The position numbers were made by a program, and so were the translations under genes. A stretch of 64,000 bases of DNA. Source: an uncultured Alphaproteobacteria bacterium (GTDB taxonomy: Bacteria > Pseudomonadota > Alphaproteobacteria > Thalassobaculales > Thalassobaculaceae). This document shows, piece by piece, positions 36,983-46,398 of the stretch; positions within the stretch are counted from its first letter, which is position 1; every line of letters starts with the position of its first letter. The notes beneath the pieces were generated by a model, which saw only the letters and a program-made list of their open reading frames with translations, ran no database searches and was not told the DNA's origin. The stretch is taken from positions 1 to 64,000 of the forward strand of contig CALMRI010000007.1 of the NCBI GenBank assembly GCA_937776645.1. The letters run 5' to 3'.

Positions 36983-37744
36983 CTACATCCGCTTGCCGGC
37001 AGTCCAGCCACCGTCGACCACCAAGTTGTGACCGGTGCAGAAGCTGGCGTCGTCGCTGGCCAGGAACAGCACCGCGCGGGCTATCTCAGAGGGCTCTCCC
37101 CAGCGGTTCATCGCGTGGATCTCCTTGACCTTTGCCGCCATCTCCGCGTCCTGGAAATAGCGCTCGGTGAGCGGCGTGCGGATCACCCCGGGGCCGACCG
37201 CGTTGACCCGGATGTCGTGCGGCGCCAGATCCATGGCCAGGGCCTTGGTCATGCCGACCACGGCGTGTTTCGAGGTGGTATAGGCACAGCGCGCCGTTGC
37301 GGCCATCACGCCGAGGGTCGAGGCGGTGTTGACGATAGCGCCGCCCTTGCCGTTGGCGATGCAATGACGGGCAAAGGCCTGGGCGGAAATGAAGACCCCG
37401 GTGACGTTAACGTCGATCACCGCCTTCCATTCATTCAGCAGCAGATCCTGGGCCGGCGCGATCTCGCGAATGCCGGCATTACAGAAAATCACATCCAGTG
37501 AGCCCATGGCCGTCGCAGCTGCCTCAACCACGGCTTCGGTCTGGGTCTGGTCGGTGACGTTCAGCTCGAAACCGTAAGCTTTGCCGCCCTTGGCCTTGAT
37601 CTCGTCGGCGACTCGGTTGGCTTGTGTCAGGTCCAAATCGGCGATGGCGACGGACGCGCCCTCGGCGGCGAAGTGAAAGCTAGTCTCCCGCCCGATCCCC
37701 CCGGCTCCCCCGGTGACGATCACCCCTTTGTTCTCGAACCGCAT
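36983..37744 (-). CDS. SDR-family NAD(P)-dependent oxidoreductase
   Basis: A 253-residue short-chain dehydrogenase with TGGAGGIG at 11-18, CNAG at 88-91 (the first Asn of the usual NNAG is Cys), Ser142 and Tyr155/Lys159 (YTTSK). The end CTGHNLVVDGGWTAGKRM is typical. ATG 37744 has GGAGG upstream. It probably shares a transcript with the lactate-permease homologue. Substrate unknown. Confidence 0.9.
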   Translation of the reverse strand: MRFENKGVIVTGGAGGIGRETSFHFAAEGASVAIADLDLTQANRVADEIKAKGGKAYGFELNVTDQTQTEAVVEAAATAMGSLDVIFCNAGIREIAPAQDLLLNEWKAVIDVNVTGVFISAQAFARHCIANGKGGAIVNTASTLGVMAATARCAYTTSKHAVVGMTKALAMDLAPHDIRVNAVGPGVIRTPLTERYFQDAEMAAKVKEIHAMNRWGEPSEIARAVLFLASDDASFCTGHNLVVDGGWTAGKRM

Positions 37745-37867
37745 GATGGCGCCCTCCCAGGCTGAATATGATTGCACGAAGATTGCGTCGCAGGTGTCAT
37801 GGGGTCAATCAGCATGAAGATGGTTGGAGGCAAGGGCCTTGTCCGCAGTGGTCGGATGGGTGACCTC

Positions 37868-38090
37868 CCCACGCCTGAGCCCGTCCACCGTGCGGATAGC
37901 GGAGCGATGTGTAGCCACTGTCCAGCATTCGCACCACCGAGCGGCCTCAGGCTTCGGCCCAGCCATTCGCCAGGGTGACGGATGAGATTTGTTGAAACGC
38001 TGATGATACCCGGTACGGCATGACCAGGTCTCGCCATCGCCGCTCCACTTGTTGGTGCGACTATGCACGGGTTACCGGGGTGACAGTCGC
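37868..38090 (+). repeat. Interspersed intergenic repeat, copy 2 (full length)
   Basis: This fills most of the roughly 510-bp stretch between the SDR and the NtaA-like gene. Blocks shared with copy 1 in the same order: CCCACGCCTGAGCCCGTCCA, CACCGAGCGGCCTCAGGCTT, CGCCAGGGTGACGGATGAGA, TTTGTTGAAACGCTG, CGCCGCTCCACTTGTTGGTG and GACTATGCACGGGTTACC. A long frame crosses it into the monooxygenase but has no family content here. Confidence 0.75.
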
Positions 38091-38256
38091 GATTTCCGGA
38101 CACCATTGCGCCCCTCCCCGCGGCTTTAGGTTATCCGCATGCTGCGATCTCGCAGTGCCCCGTCGACAGGCCTGGAGCGCTGAACTAGGGTTCCAAAGTT
38201 CGCTCCGCCATCCGGCTCGACAGTCAAGAATCTGCTCACTTTCCGGAGAACGCCCC

Positions 38257-39621
38257 TTGCGTCAGATGACCCTCGTTGCTTTCCTGCAAGCACAGAACTG
38301 CACCAATTTTGCGGCCTCCTGGCGGCATCCGGACTCGCGTACCGATTCCGCCTCGCCGGATTTCTACCAGCATATCGGTCGGGTGCTTGAGGCGGGAAAG
38401 TTCCATCTCGGGTTTTTCGATGACCGTCTGGCGATGCCGGACATGCTGGGCGGCAATCACGAGCATACGGTCGAGGGCGGCATCCGCTGCGTGAAGATGG
38501 ACCCGATTACTGTGTTGATGGCCATGGGTATGGCAACCGAAAAGCTGGGCCTGGGCTCGACCTATTCGACGACCTATTACGAGCCGTTTCATGTGGCGCG
38601 GGTTTTTCAGAGCTTGGATCTAATGACCAAGGGACGCGCCGCGTGGAATATCGTTACCTCACTCAATGATAGCGAGGCGATGAACATGGGCCGAAACGAG
38701 GTGCTTGAGCATGATCTGCGCTACGACCGGGCCGATGAGTTCCTGGAGATCGTGCTGGGTCACTGGAATTCCTGGGAAGACGACGCGATCCTCAATGACA
38801 AGGCGAATAATCGCTTCGCCGACCCGAAAAAGGTCCATCGTCTGGATTATGAGGGGCAATACTATAAATCGCGCGGGCCGTTCACCGTGCCGCGTTCCTC
38901 CCAGGGACATCCGGTACTGATCCAGGCTGGCCAGAGCGGACGCGGGCTCCGCTTCGCCGCGCGCTGGGCCGAGCTGGTTTTCGTCTCTTATCCCACCCTT
39001 GAGAAGGGCCGCGCCGAATACGCTGCCTTCAAGGATAACATCGCCAATCATGGTCGGGATCCCGACAAAGTGAGTGTTGCGGCGCTCGCCCATTGCGTGG
39101 TCGCCGAGACCCGGGCCGAGGCAGAAGACAAGCGGGCGCTGATCGATACATTGCCGACGGATCTGGACCAGCTGTCACTGTTGTCCGAGGCGCTGAACTT
39201 CGATTTCGCGAGCCGGGGGATTGATGAACCGCTGAGCACCGACGAGCTTGACGGCATGCAGGGTATCCAAGGCCTGCGCGATAGGGTGCTGGAGAGCAGC
39301 GGCAAGACCAATCCGACGCCGCGGGAATTCATGAAATTCAGCGGCCGCGGCCTCCTGCACCGGCCTTGGGTCGGCAGCGCCAAGGATGTCGCGGACACCA
39401 TGGAAGAATGGTTTATCACCGGTGCCTGCGACGGCTTTGTCGTCGCCGCCACCCATGTGCCGGGGAGCTATGAGGACTTTGTTAAGTTCGTGGTGCCGGA
39501 ACTGCAGCGCCGGGGGATCTATCACAAGGATTATGCCGGCGCGACCTTGCGGGAAAATCTCGGGCTGGATCGTCCGACGGCCAAGCATTGGCATCTGCCG
39601 ACGCCAAGCGGCGGCCATTGA
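38257..39621 (+). CDS. NtaA/SnaA/DszA-family flavin-dependent monooxygenase
   Basis: A 454-residue LLM-class monooxygenase of the nitrilotriacetate/desulfurisation group: GTFHLGFFDD-like start (EAGKFHLGFFDDRLAMPDML), GLGSTYSTTYYEPFHVARVF, RAAWNIVTSLNDSEAMNMG and PVLIQAGQSGRGLRFAARWA. It uses FMNH2 delivered by a separate reductase, none being nearby. TTG 38257 with GGAG 8 bp upstream is preferred over the frame start, which lies in repeat DNA. The Ldh2-type dehydrogenase follows after 66 bp. Confidence 0.9.
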   Translation: MRQMTLVAFLQAQNCTNFAASWRHPDSRTDSASPDFYQHIGRVLEAGKFHLGFFDDRLAMPDMLGGNHEHTVEGGIRCVKMDPITVLMAMGMATEKLGLGSTYSTTYYEPFHVARVFQSLDLMTKGRAAWNIVTSLNDSEAMNMGRNEVLEHDLRYDRADEFLEIVLGHWNSWEDDAILNDKANNRFADPKKVHRLDYEGQYYKSRGPFTVPRSSQGHPVLIQAGQSGRGLRFAARWAELVFVSYPTLEKGRAEYAAFKDNIANHGRDPDKVSVAALAHCVVAETRAEAEDKRALIDTLPTDLDQLSLLSEALNFDFASRGIDEPLSTDELDGMQGIQGLRDRVLESSGKTNPTPREFMKFSGRGLLHRPWVGSAKDVADTMEEWFITGACDGFVVAATHVPGSYEDFVKFVVPELQRRGIYHKDYAGATLRENLGLDRPTAKHWHLPTPSGGH

Positions 39622-39687
39622 TCCAACGTGTTTAAAGAGAGCCACCGGGCTCAAAATTAAATTCAAGAGGCTTAGGGAGATCTACTG

Positions 39688-40737
39688 ATGCCAACCGTGA
39701 AGGCAGACCGTCTGACCGAGATCGCCGACAATCTTTTGCAGGGCGCGGGCGCACCGGCGGAAGAGGCGGCGACCGTCGCCCGTCATGTTATCGGCGCCAA
39801 TATGGCCGGCCATGACAGCCACGGGATCATTCAGATCCCGACCTATATCGACCGTGTGGACAAGGGCGATATCGTGCCTGGCGCGGATTGGAAAATCGTC
39901 CAGGAATCGGCGACCACGACGGTCGTTGACGGCCATTGGGGCTTTGGTTACGTCGCCAACGAACGGGCGATGAAATACACCATCGAGAAGGCCGAAACCC
40001 AAAACATCGCCGCCTGCACGGTGTTCCGCCAGGGTCATATCGGCCGCCTGGCGAGCTATCCGTTGATGGCGGCTGAGCGCGGCATGATCTCGTTGATCAC
40101 CGCCGATTCCGGTCGTGGGCCCAAGCATGTGGCGCCGTACGGTGGGCGGGAGAAGCGTCTTGGCACCAACCCGATCTCGATCGCCATGCCGTCGAACCTG
40201 GACGGGCCTTTTTTCCTCGATATGGCAACCTCTGCGGTGGCCGCTGGCAAGATCAATCTCGCGGTGGCCCGGGGCTCCAGCATTCCCGAGGGCTGGATCA
40301 TCGACAAGGACGGTCAAGCGACGACCGACCCGGCCGACTTCAAGGCCGGCGGACCCTTGCTGCCGCTGGGTGGGAGCGAGGGCTATAAGGGCTACGGCCT
40401 GTCGGCGATGGTCGAGATCTTCTCCGGCATTCTGACCGGCCTTGGTCATGGGGTGGAGCCGACCGGTAGGCACAATGACGGCTGCTTCATGGCCGTCTTC
40501 AAGGTTGAGGCGTTCCGGGATCTGGCCACCTTCAAGCAGGAGGTTACCGATTTCGCCCATTATCTGAAGGACACCCAGCCGGCCGATGGGTTCGAGGAAG
40601 TCCTCTATCCCGGTGAGATTGAGCACCGTATGGAGGTTGGCCGCGGCAAGAACGGTATCCCGGTCGAAGACGTAACCTGGGACAAACTGGTGGCTCTGGC
40701 GGCGAAATATGGGATGCAGGAAAAGCTGGGGCTGTAG
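39688..40737 (+). CDS. Malate/L-lactate dehydrogenase family (Ldh2) oxidoreductase
   Basis: A 349-residue NAD(P)-dependent dehydrogenase of the Ldh2/YlbC/YiaK family. GHDSHGIIQIPTYIDRV carries the family active-site histidines, with CTVFRQGHIGRLASYP, PYGGREKRLGTNPIS and GYKGYGLSAMVEIFSG after it. Members reduce or oxidise small 2-oxo/2-hydroxy acids. It likely forms a unit with the preceding monooxygenase. Exact substrate is not predictable. Confidence 0.9.
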   Translation: MPTVKADRLTEIADNLLQGAGAPAEEAATVARHVIGANMAGHDSHGIIQIPTYIDRVDKGDIVPGADWKIVQESATTTVVDGHWGFGYVANERAMKYTIEKAETQNIAACTVFRQGHIGRLASYPLMAAERGMISLITADSGRGPKHVAPYGGREKRLGTNPISIAMPSNLDGPFFLDMATSAVAAGKINLAVARGSSIPEGWIIDKDGQATTDPADFKAGGPLLPLGGSEGYKGYGLSAMVEIFSGILTGLGHGVEPTGRHNDGCFMAVFKVEAFRDLATFKQEVTDFAHYLKDTQPADGFEEVLYPGEIEHRMEVGRGKNGIPVEDVTWDKLVALAAKYGMQEKLGL

Positions 40738-40779
40738 GAAATCCGCGCGAACCTCGGCGACTTTCTTAATTGAAATTAG

Positions 40780-40938
40780 ATCCCCAGCCTCGGCGGCGCA
40801 ATCGTTAGGTCGACATCCCCGCCGCCGGGCTGTCATTTCCACACTCGCTGTCCCTATGCGACGGAACGGTGCTGGGTGGAGGTGCCGGCCCTGAAGGAGT
40901 TGGCGTCAGGCCATTGGGTGTCCTGTCATTTGCGGTAG
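40780..40938 (+). pseudogene. C-terminal relic of an oligopeptide ABC transporter ATPase (OppF/DppF)
   Basis: A 52-codon frame, closed at both ends by stops and lacking a start, reads PPPGCHFHTRCPYATERC and SGHWVSCHLR. This is the oligopeptide_HPY tail of dipeptide-transporter ATPases with all its cysteines. No Walker motifs are nearby. A peptide transporter operon has evidently been deleted here, leaving only its 3' tail in the 250-bp spacer. Confidence 0.75.
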
Positions 40939-40987
40939 CGGCTGATTCGCCGTGCCGGTTGCGCCGGTCCTGCTCAGGGAGCGGGTT

Positions 40988-41914
40988 TTAACCCTCGGTG
41001 ATCGCTTGCTTGGTCTTCGTCTGTTTGCGGGCCAAGGCTTCGCGGTGAGCGATATAGCTAACGCTACCGACGATGATCGCCGAGCCAACCCAGGTCCAGA
41101 CTCCCGGTATCTCGGAGAAGGCGAAAAAGCCGATTAGCGCCGCCCAAAAGAGTTGCAGGAATTTGACCGGCTGCACCGCCGAAATCTCAGCGACCTTCAC
41201 GCCTTGCACCATGCAGAGATGGCCGAGCGTCGCCAGTCCAGCGGTGGTTATCATCAGCACCCATTCTTCGGCTGTCGGTGTCCTCCAGACATAAAGCGCC
41301 GGGCCCATGATCGTCAGGGTCACGAAGACCGAGAGATAGGCGACCACCGCCGGACCGGTTTCGCGCCGGGTCAACACCTTGGAGATCAGGTCGGCGATCG
41401 CGAAAATCGGCGCCGCGATGAGCATCGCCAATGCACCGGAATCAAGCTCCACGAAACCAGGTCGGAGGATGACTACGGCGCCGACCAGGCCGATTACTAC
41501 GGCGATGATCCGGCGCGCCCGCACTTTCTCACCAAGGAACAACGCGGCCCCGACGGTCGCGAAAACCGGGGCGCTGAAGCCGAGTGCCGTCACCTCGGCG
41601 ATTGGGATCCGGCTCATTGCGTAAAACCACGCCATCACCCCGATGGCGTGTAAGATTCCGCGCACCGCGTGCAACCCGAACCGGGCGCTGCGCAGATCAG
41701 CCAAGTTCACCCGTAGGAAGAACGGCAGCATGAAGGCCATGCCCAAGCCGTAGCGCATGAACGCGACCTGGATCGGATTCATCGAGGTTCCGACATGGCG
41801 CACGATGGCCATGAACGAGGCAAATATCAATCCAGCGACGGCCATCCAAAGCATCCCCTGGACATTCGGGGAAACATTGGCAAAACGGCGGCGTATTTCG
41901 GTGAGGACCGACAT
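40988..41914 (-). CDS. EamA/DMT-family transporter
   Basis: A 308-residue protein with ten hydrophobic helices in two EamA repeats (about residues 20-150 and 165-295). The first repeat ends PIAEVTALGFSAPVFATVGA and the second contains ISAVQPVKFLQLFWAALIGF, both typical of drug/metabolite exporters such as the RhtA/YdcZ-like groups. Substrate unknown. It is divergent from the sulfurtransferase gene with about 70 bp between them. Confidence 0.88.
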   Translation of the reverse strand: MSVLTEIRRRFANVSPNVQGMLWMAVAGLIFASFMAIVRHVGTSMNPIQVAFMRYGLGMAFMLPFFLRVNLADLRSARFGLHAVRGILHAIGVMAWFYAMSRIPIAEVTALGFSAPVFATVGAALFLGEKVRARRIIAVVIGLVGAVVILRPGFVELDSGALAMLIAAPIFAIADLISKVLTRRETGPAVVAYLSVFVTLTIMGPALYVWRTPTAEEWVLMITTAGLATLGHLCMVQGVKVAEISAVQPVKFLQLFWAALIGFFAFSEIPGVWTWVGSAIIVGSVSYIAHREALARKQTKTKQAITEG

Positions 41915-41983
41915 CGACTACAGTGGCCGTGGAAAATGGAGGGCAGGCACATAGCGCCTTGTCCACGTGAAAGGAGCACGGGA

Positions 41984-42865
41984 ATGGCCATCGAGGCAAC
42001 GCATTTCAAGCACCCAGAGTTTTTGGTCGATACCGACTGGTTGGCCGAACACCTGGATGATTCGGGGATTCGAATCTATGACTGTACCACGCATCTGCTA
42101 CCGCATCCGACACAGGCCTATACGGTCGGCAGCGGTCGCGAGGATTATGATAAGGGGCATATTCCGGGCGCTGATTTCCTGGATTTGCAGGAAGAGCTGT
42201 CGGACCCGGCCAGCAAGTTTCGCTTCACCTTTCCGTCGCCGGCGCTGTTCGCGGCGGCGGTCGCCGGACATGGTCTCGGCGATGATACGACCGTGGTTTT
42301 GTACAGCACCACATCGCCGCAATGGGCGAGTCGTGTCTGGTGGATGTTGCGGGCCTTCGGATTTGACAATGCTCGGGTGTTGGACGGTGGTTTCGTCAAA
42401 TGGTCCAAGGAAGGCCGGTCGGTCTCGACCAGCCCGGCCAGCTACCCGCCGGATAGCTTCACGCCGCGACCCCGTGACGGTCTGATCGTGCAAAAGGACG
42501 AGATGCTGGTGGCCATCAATGATGGCGCTGTTTGCACTATTAACGCGCTTTCACGCGAGCAGCATGCCGGTGGTGGTCGCGCTTATGGTCGGCTTGGCCG
42601 GATCGCCGGCAGCAGCAATGTGCCGACCGCTGAACTGCTCGATCCCGAGACCAACGCGTTTCTGCCGGCGTCGCAAATCGCCGCGCATTTCGCCGGTGTC
42701 GGCGCGGACAAGTCGGAACGGGTGTTGACCTATTGCGGCGGCGGCATCGCGGCCAGCGCCACGGCGTTGTTGCTGGTCATGCTCGGGCACGAGAATGTAG
42801 GTCTCTACGACAATTCAATGTCCGAATGGTCTAACGACGAGAGCCTGCCAATGGAATCCGGCTGA
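41984..42865 (+). CDS. Thiosulfate/3-mercaptopyruvate sulfurtransferase (tandem rhodanese)
   Basis: A 293-residue protein with two rhodanese domains. The catalytic cysteine is Cys251 in TYCGGGIAASA of the second domain. The equivalent loop of the first domain (YSTTSPQW, from residue 107) has no Cys, as expected for a structural N-terminal domain. ATG 41984 follows AAGGAG; the longer frame upstream overlaps the divergent transporter gene and is unlikely. It transfers sulfane sulfur to cyanide or thiols in the cytosol. Confidence 0.92.
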   Translation: MAIEATHFKHPEFLVDTDWLAEHLDDSGIRIYDCTTHLLPHPTQAYTVGSGREDYDKGHIPGADFLDLQEELSDPASKFRFTFPSPALFAAAVAGHGLGDDTTVVLYSTTSPQWASRVWWMLRAFGFDNARVLDGGFVKWSKEGRSVSTSPASYPPDSFTPRPRDGLIVQKDEMLVAINDGAVCTINALSREQHAGGGRAYGRLGRIAGSSNVPTAELLDPETNAFLPASQIAAHFAGVGADKSERVLTYCGGGIAASATALLLVMLGHENVGLYDNSMSEWSNDESLPMESG

Positions 42866-42900
42866 TCCCGCACCTGCGGGCAAAGCCCGCTCCAGGCACC

Positions 42901-42962
42901 GTCGCCCCAGCCCCGGCATGAGGGGTTGGGGCGACGAGGGCCGGGCGGGCGTCGTTTTTTAG
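42901..42962 (+). terminator. Terminator region after the sulfurtransferase gene
   Basis: A 14-bp stem (GTCGCCCCAGCCCC / GGGGTTGGGGCGAC, one G-T pair, 7-base loop) is followed by a second small CGACG/CGTCG hairpin and TTTTTT at 42955-42960. It lies between the convergent sulfurtransferase and SDR genes. Confidence 0.8.
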
Positions 42963-42971
42963 GGAAGACTC

Positions 42972-43766
42972 CTACCGGGCGGTCACCCCACCATCGACGA
43001 CCATGCCAGAACCGGTCATGAAGCTGGAATCGTCGGACGCAAGGAACACGATCCCGTTGGCGATGTCCTGGGGCACCCCGAGACGGCCAATCGGGTGCGT
43101 TGCCAGCGCAACCTCCTGTGCCTTATCGACATCGTTGCTGCCGGTTTGTTCGGCCCGCGCGGCGAAGGTCTGCGCGCCCATGTCTGTTTGAATCACTCCG
43201 GGGTGGATTGAGTTCACCCGGATCCGATAGCCCTTGCGCGCAAGGTTCAATGCGGTCGACTTGGTGAATAGGGTGACACCGCCCTTGGTCATCGAATAAA
43301 GCGGATCAAGCTCCGAGCCGACCAAACCGGCGATCGAGGCGGTGTTGACGATGGCGCTGCCGCACGGGCTTTTCTCGCCGGCTTTACGTAGCGCGGCGAC
43401 TGATTGCTTGGTGCCGAGCCAGACACCGGTCATGTTGACGCCGGCCATCCGGTTCCACTCATCGATCGTGACATCCATGAAGTCGCGCCCGAGGAACAGG
43501 CCGGCGTTGTTGACCAGGATATCCAAGCCGCCGAACTTCTGCTCGGCCAACGCGACGGCGGCATCCCAGTCTTGCTCGGCGGTCACGTCGAGGCGCACGA
43601 AGGCGGCCTCGCTGCCAATCTCCTTGGCGGTCTCGCGACCCTGGCTTTCCAACACGTCGCCGATCACTACCCTGGCGCCGGCCTCGACCATCAATTTCGC
43701 CGTCGCCGCGCCGATGCCGCGCGATCCTCCCGAAATCAAAGCGACTTTTCCGTCCAAGCGATTCAT
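42972..43766 (-). CDS. SDR-family NAD(P)-dependent oxidoreductase
   Basis: A 264-residue short-chain dehydrogenase: SGGSRGIG at 12-19, NNAG at 86-89, Ser144, Tyr157/Lys161 (YSMTK) and the end FMTGSGMVVDGGVTAR. ATG 43766 with GGGGGAAA upstream is chosen. The frame is open to 44030, but that extension overlaps the start of livG on the other strand. It resembles cyclohexanol or 3-hydroxysteroid-type SDRs; substrate open. Confidence 0.9.
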   Translation of the reverse strand: MNRLDGKVALISGGSRGIGAATAKLMVEAGARVVIGDVLESQGRETAKEIGSEAAFVRLDVTAEQDWDAAVALAEQKFGGLDILVNNAGLFLGRDFMDVTIDEWNRMAGVNMTGVWLGTKQSVAALRKAGEKSPCGSAIVNTASIAGLVGSELDPLYSMTKGGVTLFTKSTALNLARKGYRIRVNSIHPGVIQTDMGAQTFAARAEQTGSNDVDKAQEVALATHPIGRLGVPQDIANGIVFLASDDSSFMTGSGMVVDGGVTAR

Positions 43767-43993
43767 GATTTCCCCCTGTCTGAACCTGTTGAGCGCCCGC
43801 GTTGAGGCGTTCGCATGACCACGACGATACGCTTGCGCCAGGCGCTTCCCAAGCGAAGCGGCAGTCTGATGATGTGATATCGAGGAGCCGATCCCCGTCC
43901 GAATTTGCCTCTGTTGCGGGGGCCAAGCGTTTCGCTTAGGGTCCTTAGTCAACGAGCTAAGCCAATTAAAAAAATTACGTGACCAGGGTGGGC

Positions 43994-44788
43994 ATGAGTG
44001 AAGTGGGGAATGCCTTGGCGGACGGGTCAATTCTTGAAGTGCGGGATGTCGCGGTCCATTTTGGCGGGATCATCGCGCTTGATGGTGTCAGCTTTAATAT
44101 GGGGCGCGGCGTAATTCAGGGATTGATCGGCCCCAACGGTGCTGGCAAAACGACTTTGTTCAATTGCCTGAGCCGGCTTTACATTCCGACTTCCGGCGAC
44201 ATCCTGTTCGAGGGCAAGTCGATCATGCGGACGGCCCCGCACAAGATCGCCGATATCGGCATTGGCCGGACTTTCCAGAACCTGGCGTTGTTCCGGACCA
44301 TGTCGGTGGTCGACAACATCATGGTCGGCGCCCACAACCAGAGCCGAAGCGACTTCATCTCCAACGCGTTCCGCCTACCTTGGGTGAGCCGCGAGGAGGC
44401 GGTGCTGCGTGATCAGGCCTGGGAGTTGATTGATTATCTCGGTCTCGGTGGAGTCGCTCATCAGCCCGTAGGCGGGCTGCCTTTCGGCACCCAGAAGCGG
44501 GTCGAGTTGGCTCGGGCGCTCGCAGCCAAGCCGAAGATACTGCTGCTCGACGAGCCGGCCGGCGGCCTGAACCATGACGAGGTTGAGGATCTAGGTAATC
44601 TGATCAAACAGATCCGCGACGATCGGAACGTCACCGTGTTGCTGGTCGAGCATCATATGAGCTTGGTGATGAGTGTTTCGGATCAGGTTGTGGCGATTGA
44701 TTTTGGTCGCAAGATCGGTGAGGGAACTCCCGAAGAGGTGCAACGGAATCCCGAGGTCATTCGGGCATATTTGGGCACGACGAACTGA
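43994..44788 (+). CDS. livG: Branched-chain amino-acid-type ABC transporter ATPase LivG
   Basis: A protein of about 264 residues with Walker [10 protein letters not shown], the LivG-type Q-loop [10 protein letters not shown], signature [13 protein letters not shown], Walker [11 protein letters not shown] and H-loop VEHHMSL. First gene of a five-gene transporter operon. ATG 43994 or GTG 43979 may start it. Its last base overlaps the first base of livF. Cytosolic face of the inner membrane. Confidence 0.93.
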   Translation: MSEVGNALADGSILEVRDVAVHFGGIIALDGVSFNMGRGVIQGLIGPNGAGKTTLFNCLSRLYIPTSGDILFEGKSIMRTAPHKIADIGIGRTFQNLALFRTMSVVDNIMVGAHNQSRSDFISNAFRLPWVSREEAVLRDQAWELIDYLGLGGVAHQPVGGLPFGTQKRVELARALAAKPKILLLDEPAGGLNHDEVEDLGNLIKQIRDDRNVTVLLVEHHMSLVMSVSDQVVAIDFGRKIGEGTPEEVQRNPEVIRAYLGTTN

Positions 44789-45498
44789 TGGCATTGCTTA
44801 CGGTTAACAATCTCTCGGCGTTCTATGGCCCGATCAAGGCGCTGAAAGGTATCAGCTTTTCTCTCGAGGAAGGCAGCGTCACCACGATCCTCGGGGCCAA
44901 TGGCGCTGGCAAGACGACCACCTTGCGAGCGATTTGCGCCATGGTGAAAACCGAGGGAAGCGTCACCTACGAAGGCAGCGAAATTACCGGCAAACCGACC
45001 GAACAGATCGTGGCCGGCGGTGTTGCCCATGTCCCCGAGGGGCGCGGTACTTTCACCCGGGTAACCACCGAGGAAAACCTACTGCTCGGAAGCTATACAC
45101 GCCGGGACAAGAAGGCCGTGGCCGAGGATATCGAGCAGGTTTACACTTATTTTCCGCGCCTCAAGGAACGCCGCGATCAACAGGCCGGCACGCTTTCCGG
45201 CGGTGAGCAGCAGATGCTCGCGGTCGGCCGGGCGCTGATGCTGCGCCCCAAGCTGATGCTGCTGGATGAGCCGTCCTTCGGACTGGCGCCGCTAATCGTC
45301 GAGGAAGTGTTCAGCATTCTGCGGCGGATCAACGAGCAGCAAAAAGTCAGCATGCTGCTGGTTGAACAGAACGCGACCCTGGCGCTCGATCTCGCCGATC
45401 ATGCCTATCTACTGGAGACCGGAACGGTGGTGATTTCCGGAACCTCGAAAGAAATCGCCGCGGACGAGACCGTCCGTCGTTCTTATCTCGGCTACTAA
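44788..45498 (+). CDS. livF: Branched-chain amino-acid-type ABC transporter ATPase LivF
   Basis: A 236-residue ATPase with Walker A GANGAGKTTT, VPEGRGTF (LivF hallmark), signature LSGGEQQMLAVGRALM and Walker B LMLLDEPSFGLAP. It starts on the stop codon of livG (TGATG), implying coupled translation, and livH follows after 23 bp. Confidence 0.95.
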   Translation: MALLTVNNLSAFYGPIKALKGISFSLEEGSVTTILGANGAGKTTTLRAICAMVKTEGSVTYEGSEITGKPTEQIVAGGVAHVPEGRGTFTRVTTEENLLLGSYTRRDKKAVAEDIEQVYTYFPRLKERRDQQAGTLSGGEQQMLAVGRALMLRPKLMLLDEPSFGLAPLIVEEVFSILRRINEQQKVSMLLVEQNATLALDLADHAYLLETGTVVISGTSKEIAADETVRRSYLGY

Positions 45499-45521
45499 AC
45501 ACGTGGGGCCTGGCACGAATC

Positions 45522-46394
45522 ATGGACCTTTTCCTGCAACAAACCTTGGACGGCCTTGCGACGGGCGCGATTTACGCTTCGCTCGCTCTGGCGGTGGTGA
45601 TGATCTACCAGGCCATCGACCATTTCAATTTCGCTCAGGGCGAGATGGCGATGTTCTCCACTTTCATTGCCTGGCAATTGATCGCCTGGGGCATGCCGTT
45701 CTGGCTCGCCTTCCTGCTCTGTTTGGTGCTGTCCTTTATCGGTGGCATGTTGATCGAACGGATCATCTTCGCACCGATTCACGACGCGCCGGTGCTGAGC
45801 CACATCGTGGTGTTTATCGCACTGACCTTGATCTTCAACGCTCTGGCCGGGTTCATCTGGGATTTTACCATCAAAGAATTCCCGAGTCCGTTCCCAAGCC
45901 AATTGCCGTTTGAGACGAAGCTGATAGGGCCGCATGAATTGGGCGTCGTGGCGATAACGCTGGTGATGCTGGGCATGATCTACGTGTTCTTCAAGTTCAC
46001 CTCAGTGGGGCTTGCGATGCGGGCCGCTGCGGCGAACCCGGTGTCGGCGGCCCTGGTCGGGATCAGCGTTAAGAAGATGTTGAGCCTCGGTTGGGGCTTG
46101 GCGGCGACGGTAGGGGCTGTCGCTGGCATGTTGATCGCGCCGAAAGTCTATCTTGAGCCGAATATGATGCTCGGCATCCTGCTTTACGGTTTCGCCGGAG
46201 CAGTGGTCGGGGGATTGACCAGTCCGGGCGGGGCCGTGGTCGGTGGCTTCCTGATGGGCGTCCTGGAAAATCTCGCCGGCACTTATGTCATCGGCAGTGA
46301 GTTGAAACTGACCTTCGCGTTGGTTGTGATCGTCACGGTGTTGTTGTTCAAACCGGCGGGGTTGTTCGGCCGCGTTGTTGTGCAGAGGGTGTAG
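45522..46394 (+). CDS. livH: Branched-chain amino-acid-type ABC transporter permease LivH
   Basis: A 290-residue membrane permease with about eight helices. LDGLATGAIYASLALAVVMI is the classical LivH start, HFNFAQGEMAMFSTF follows, and the coupling region reads GLAMRAAAANPVSAALVGIS. It forms a heterodimeric channel with LivM. The stop is 4 bp before the livM start. Confidence 0.94.
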   Translation: MDLFLQQTLDGLATGAIYASLALAVVMIYQAIDHFNFAQGEMAMFSTFIAWQLIAWGMPFWLAFLLCLVLSFIGGMLIERIIFAPIHDAPVLSHIVVFIALTLIFNALAGFIWDFTIKEFPSPFPSQLPFETKLIGPHELGVVAITLVMLGMIYVFFKFTSVGLAMRAAAANPVSAALVGISVKKMLSLGWGLAATVGAVAGMLIAPKVYLEPNMMLGILLYGFAGAVVGGLTSPGGAVVGGFLMGVLENLAGTYVIGSELKLTFALVVIVTVLLFKPAGLFGRVVVQRV

Positions 46395-46398
46395 CGCC

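Noticed and set aside
38020..38256. N-terminal extension of the NtaA-like gene
   Set aside because: It is made of intergenic repeat sequence shared with 8656-8903 and is not protein-like.
39682..40842. 386-codon minus-strand frame opposite the Ldh2 gene
   Set aside because: Antisense shadow of a gene with complete family motifs; no domain of its own.
43767..44030. N-terminal extension of the SDR gene at 42972-43766
   Set aside because: It overlaps the start of livG on the other strand and lacks SDR character; ATG 43766 has a good ribosome site.
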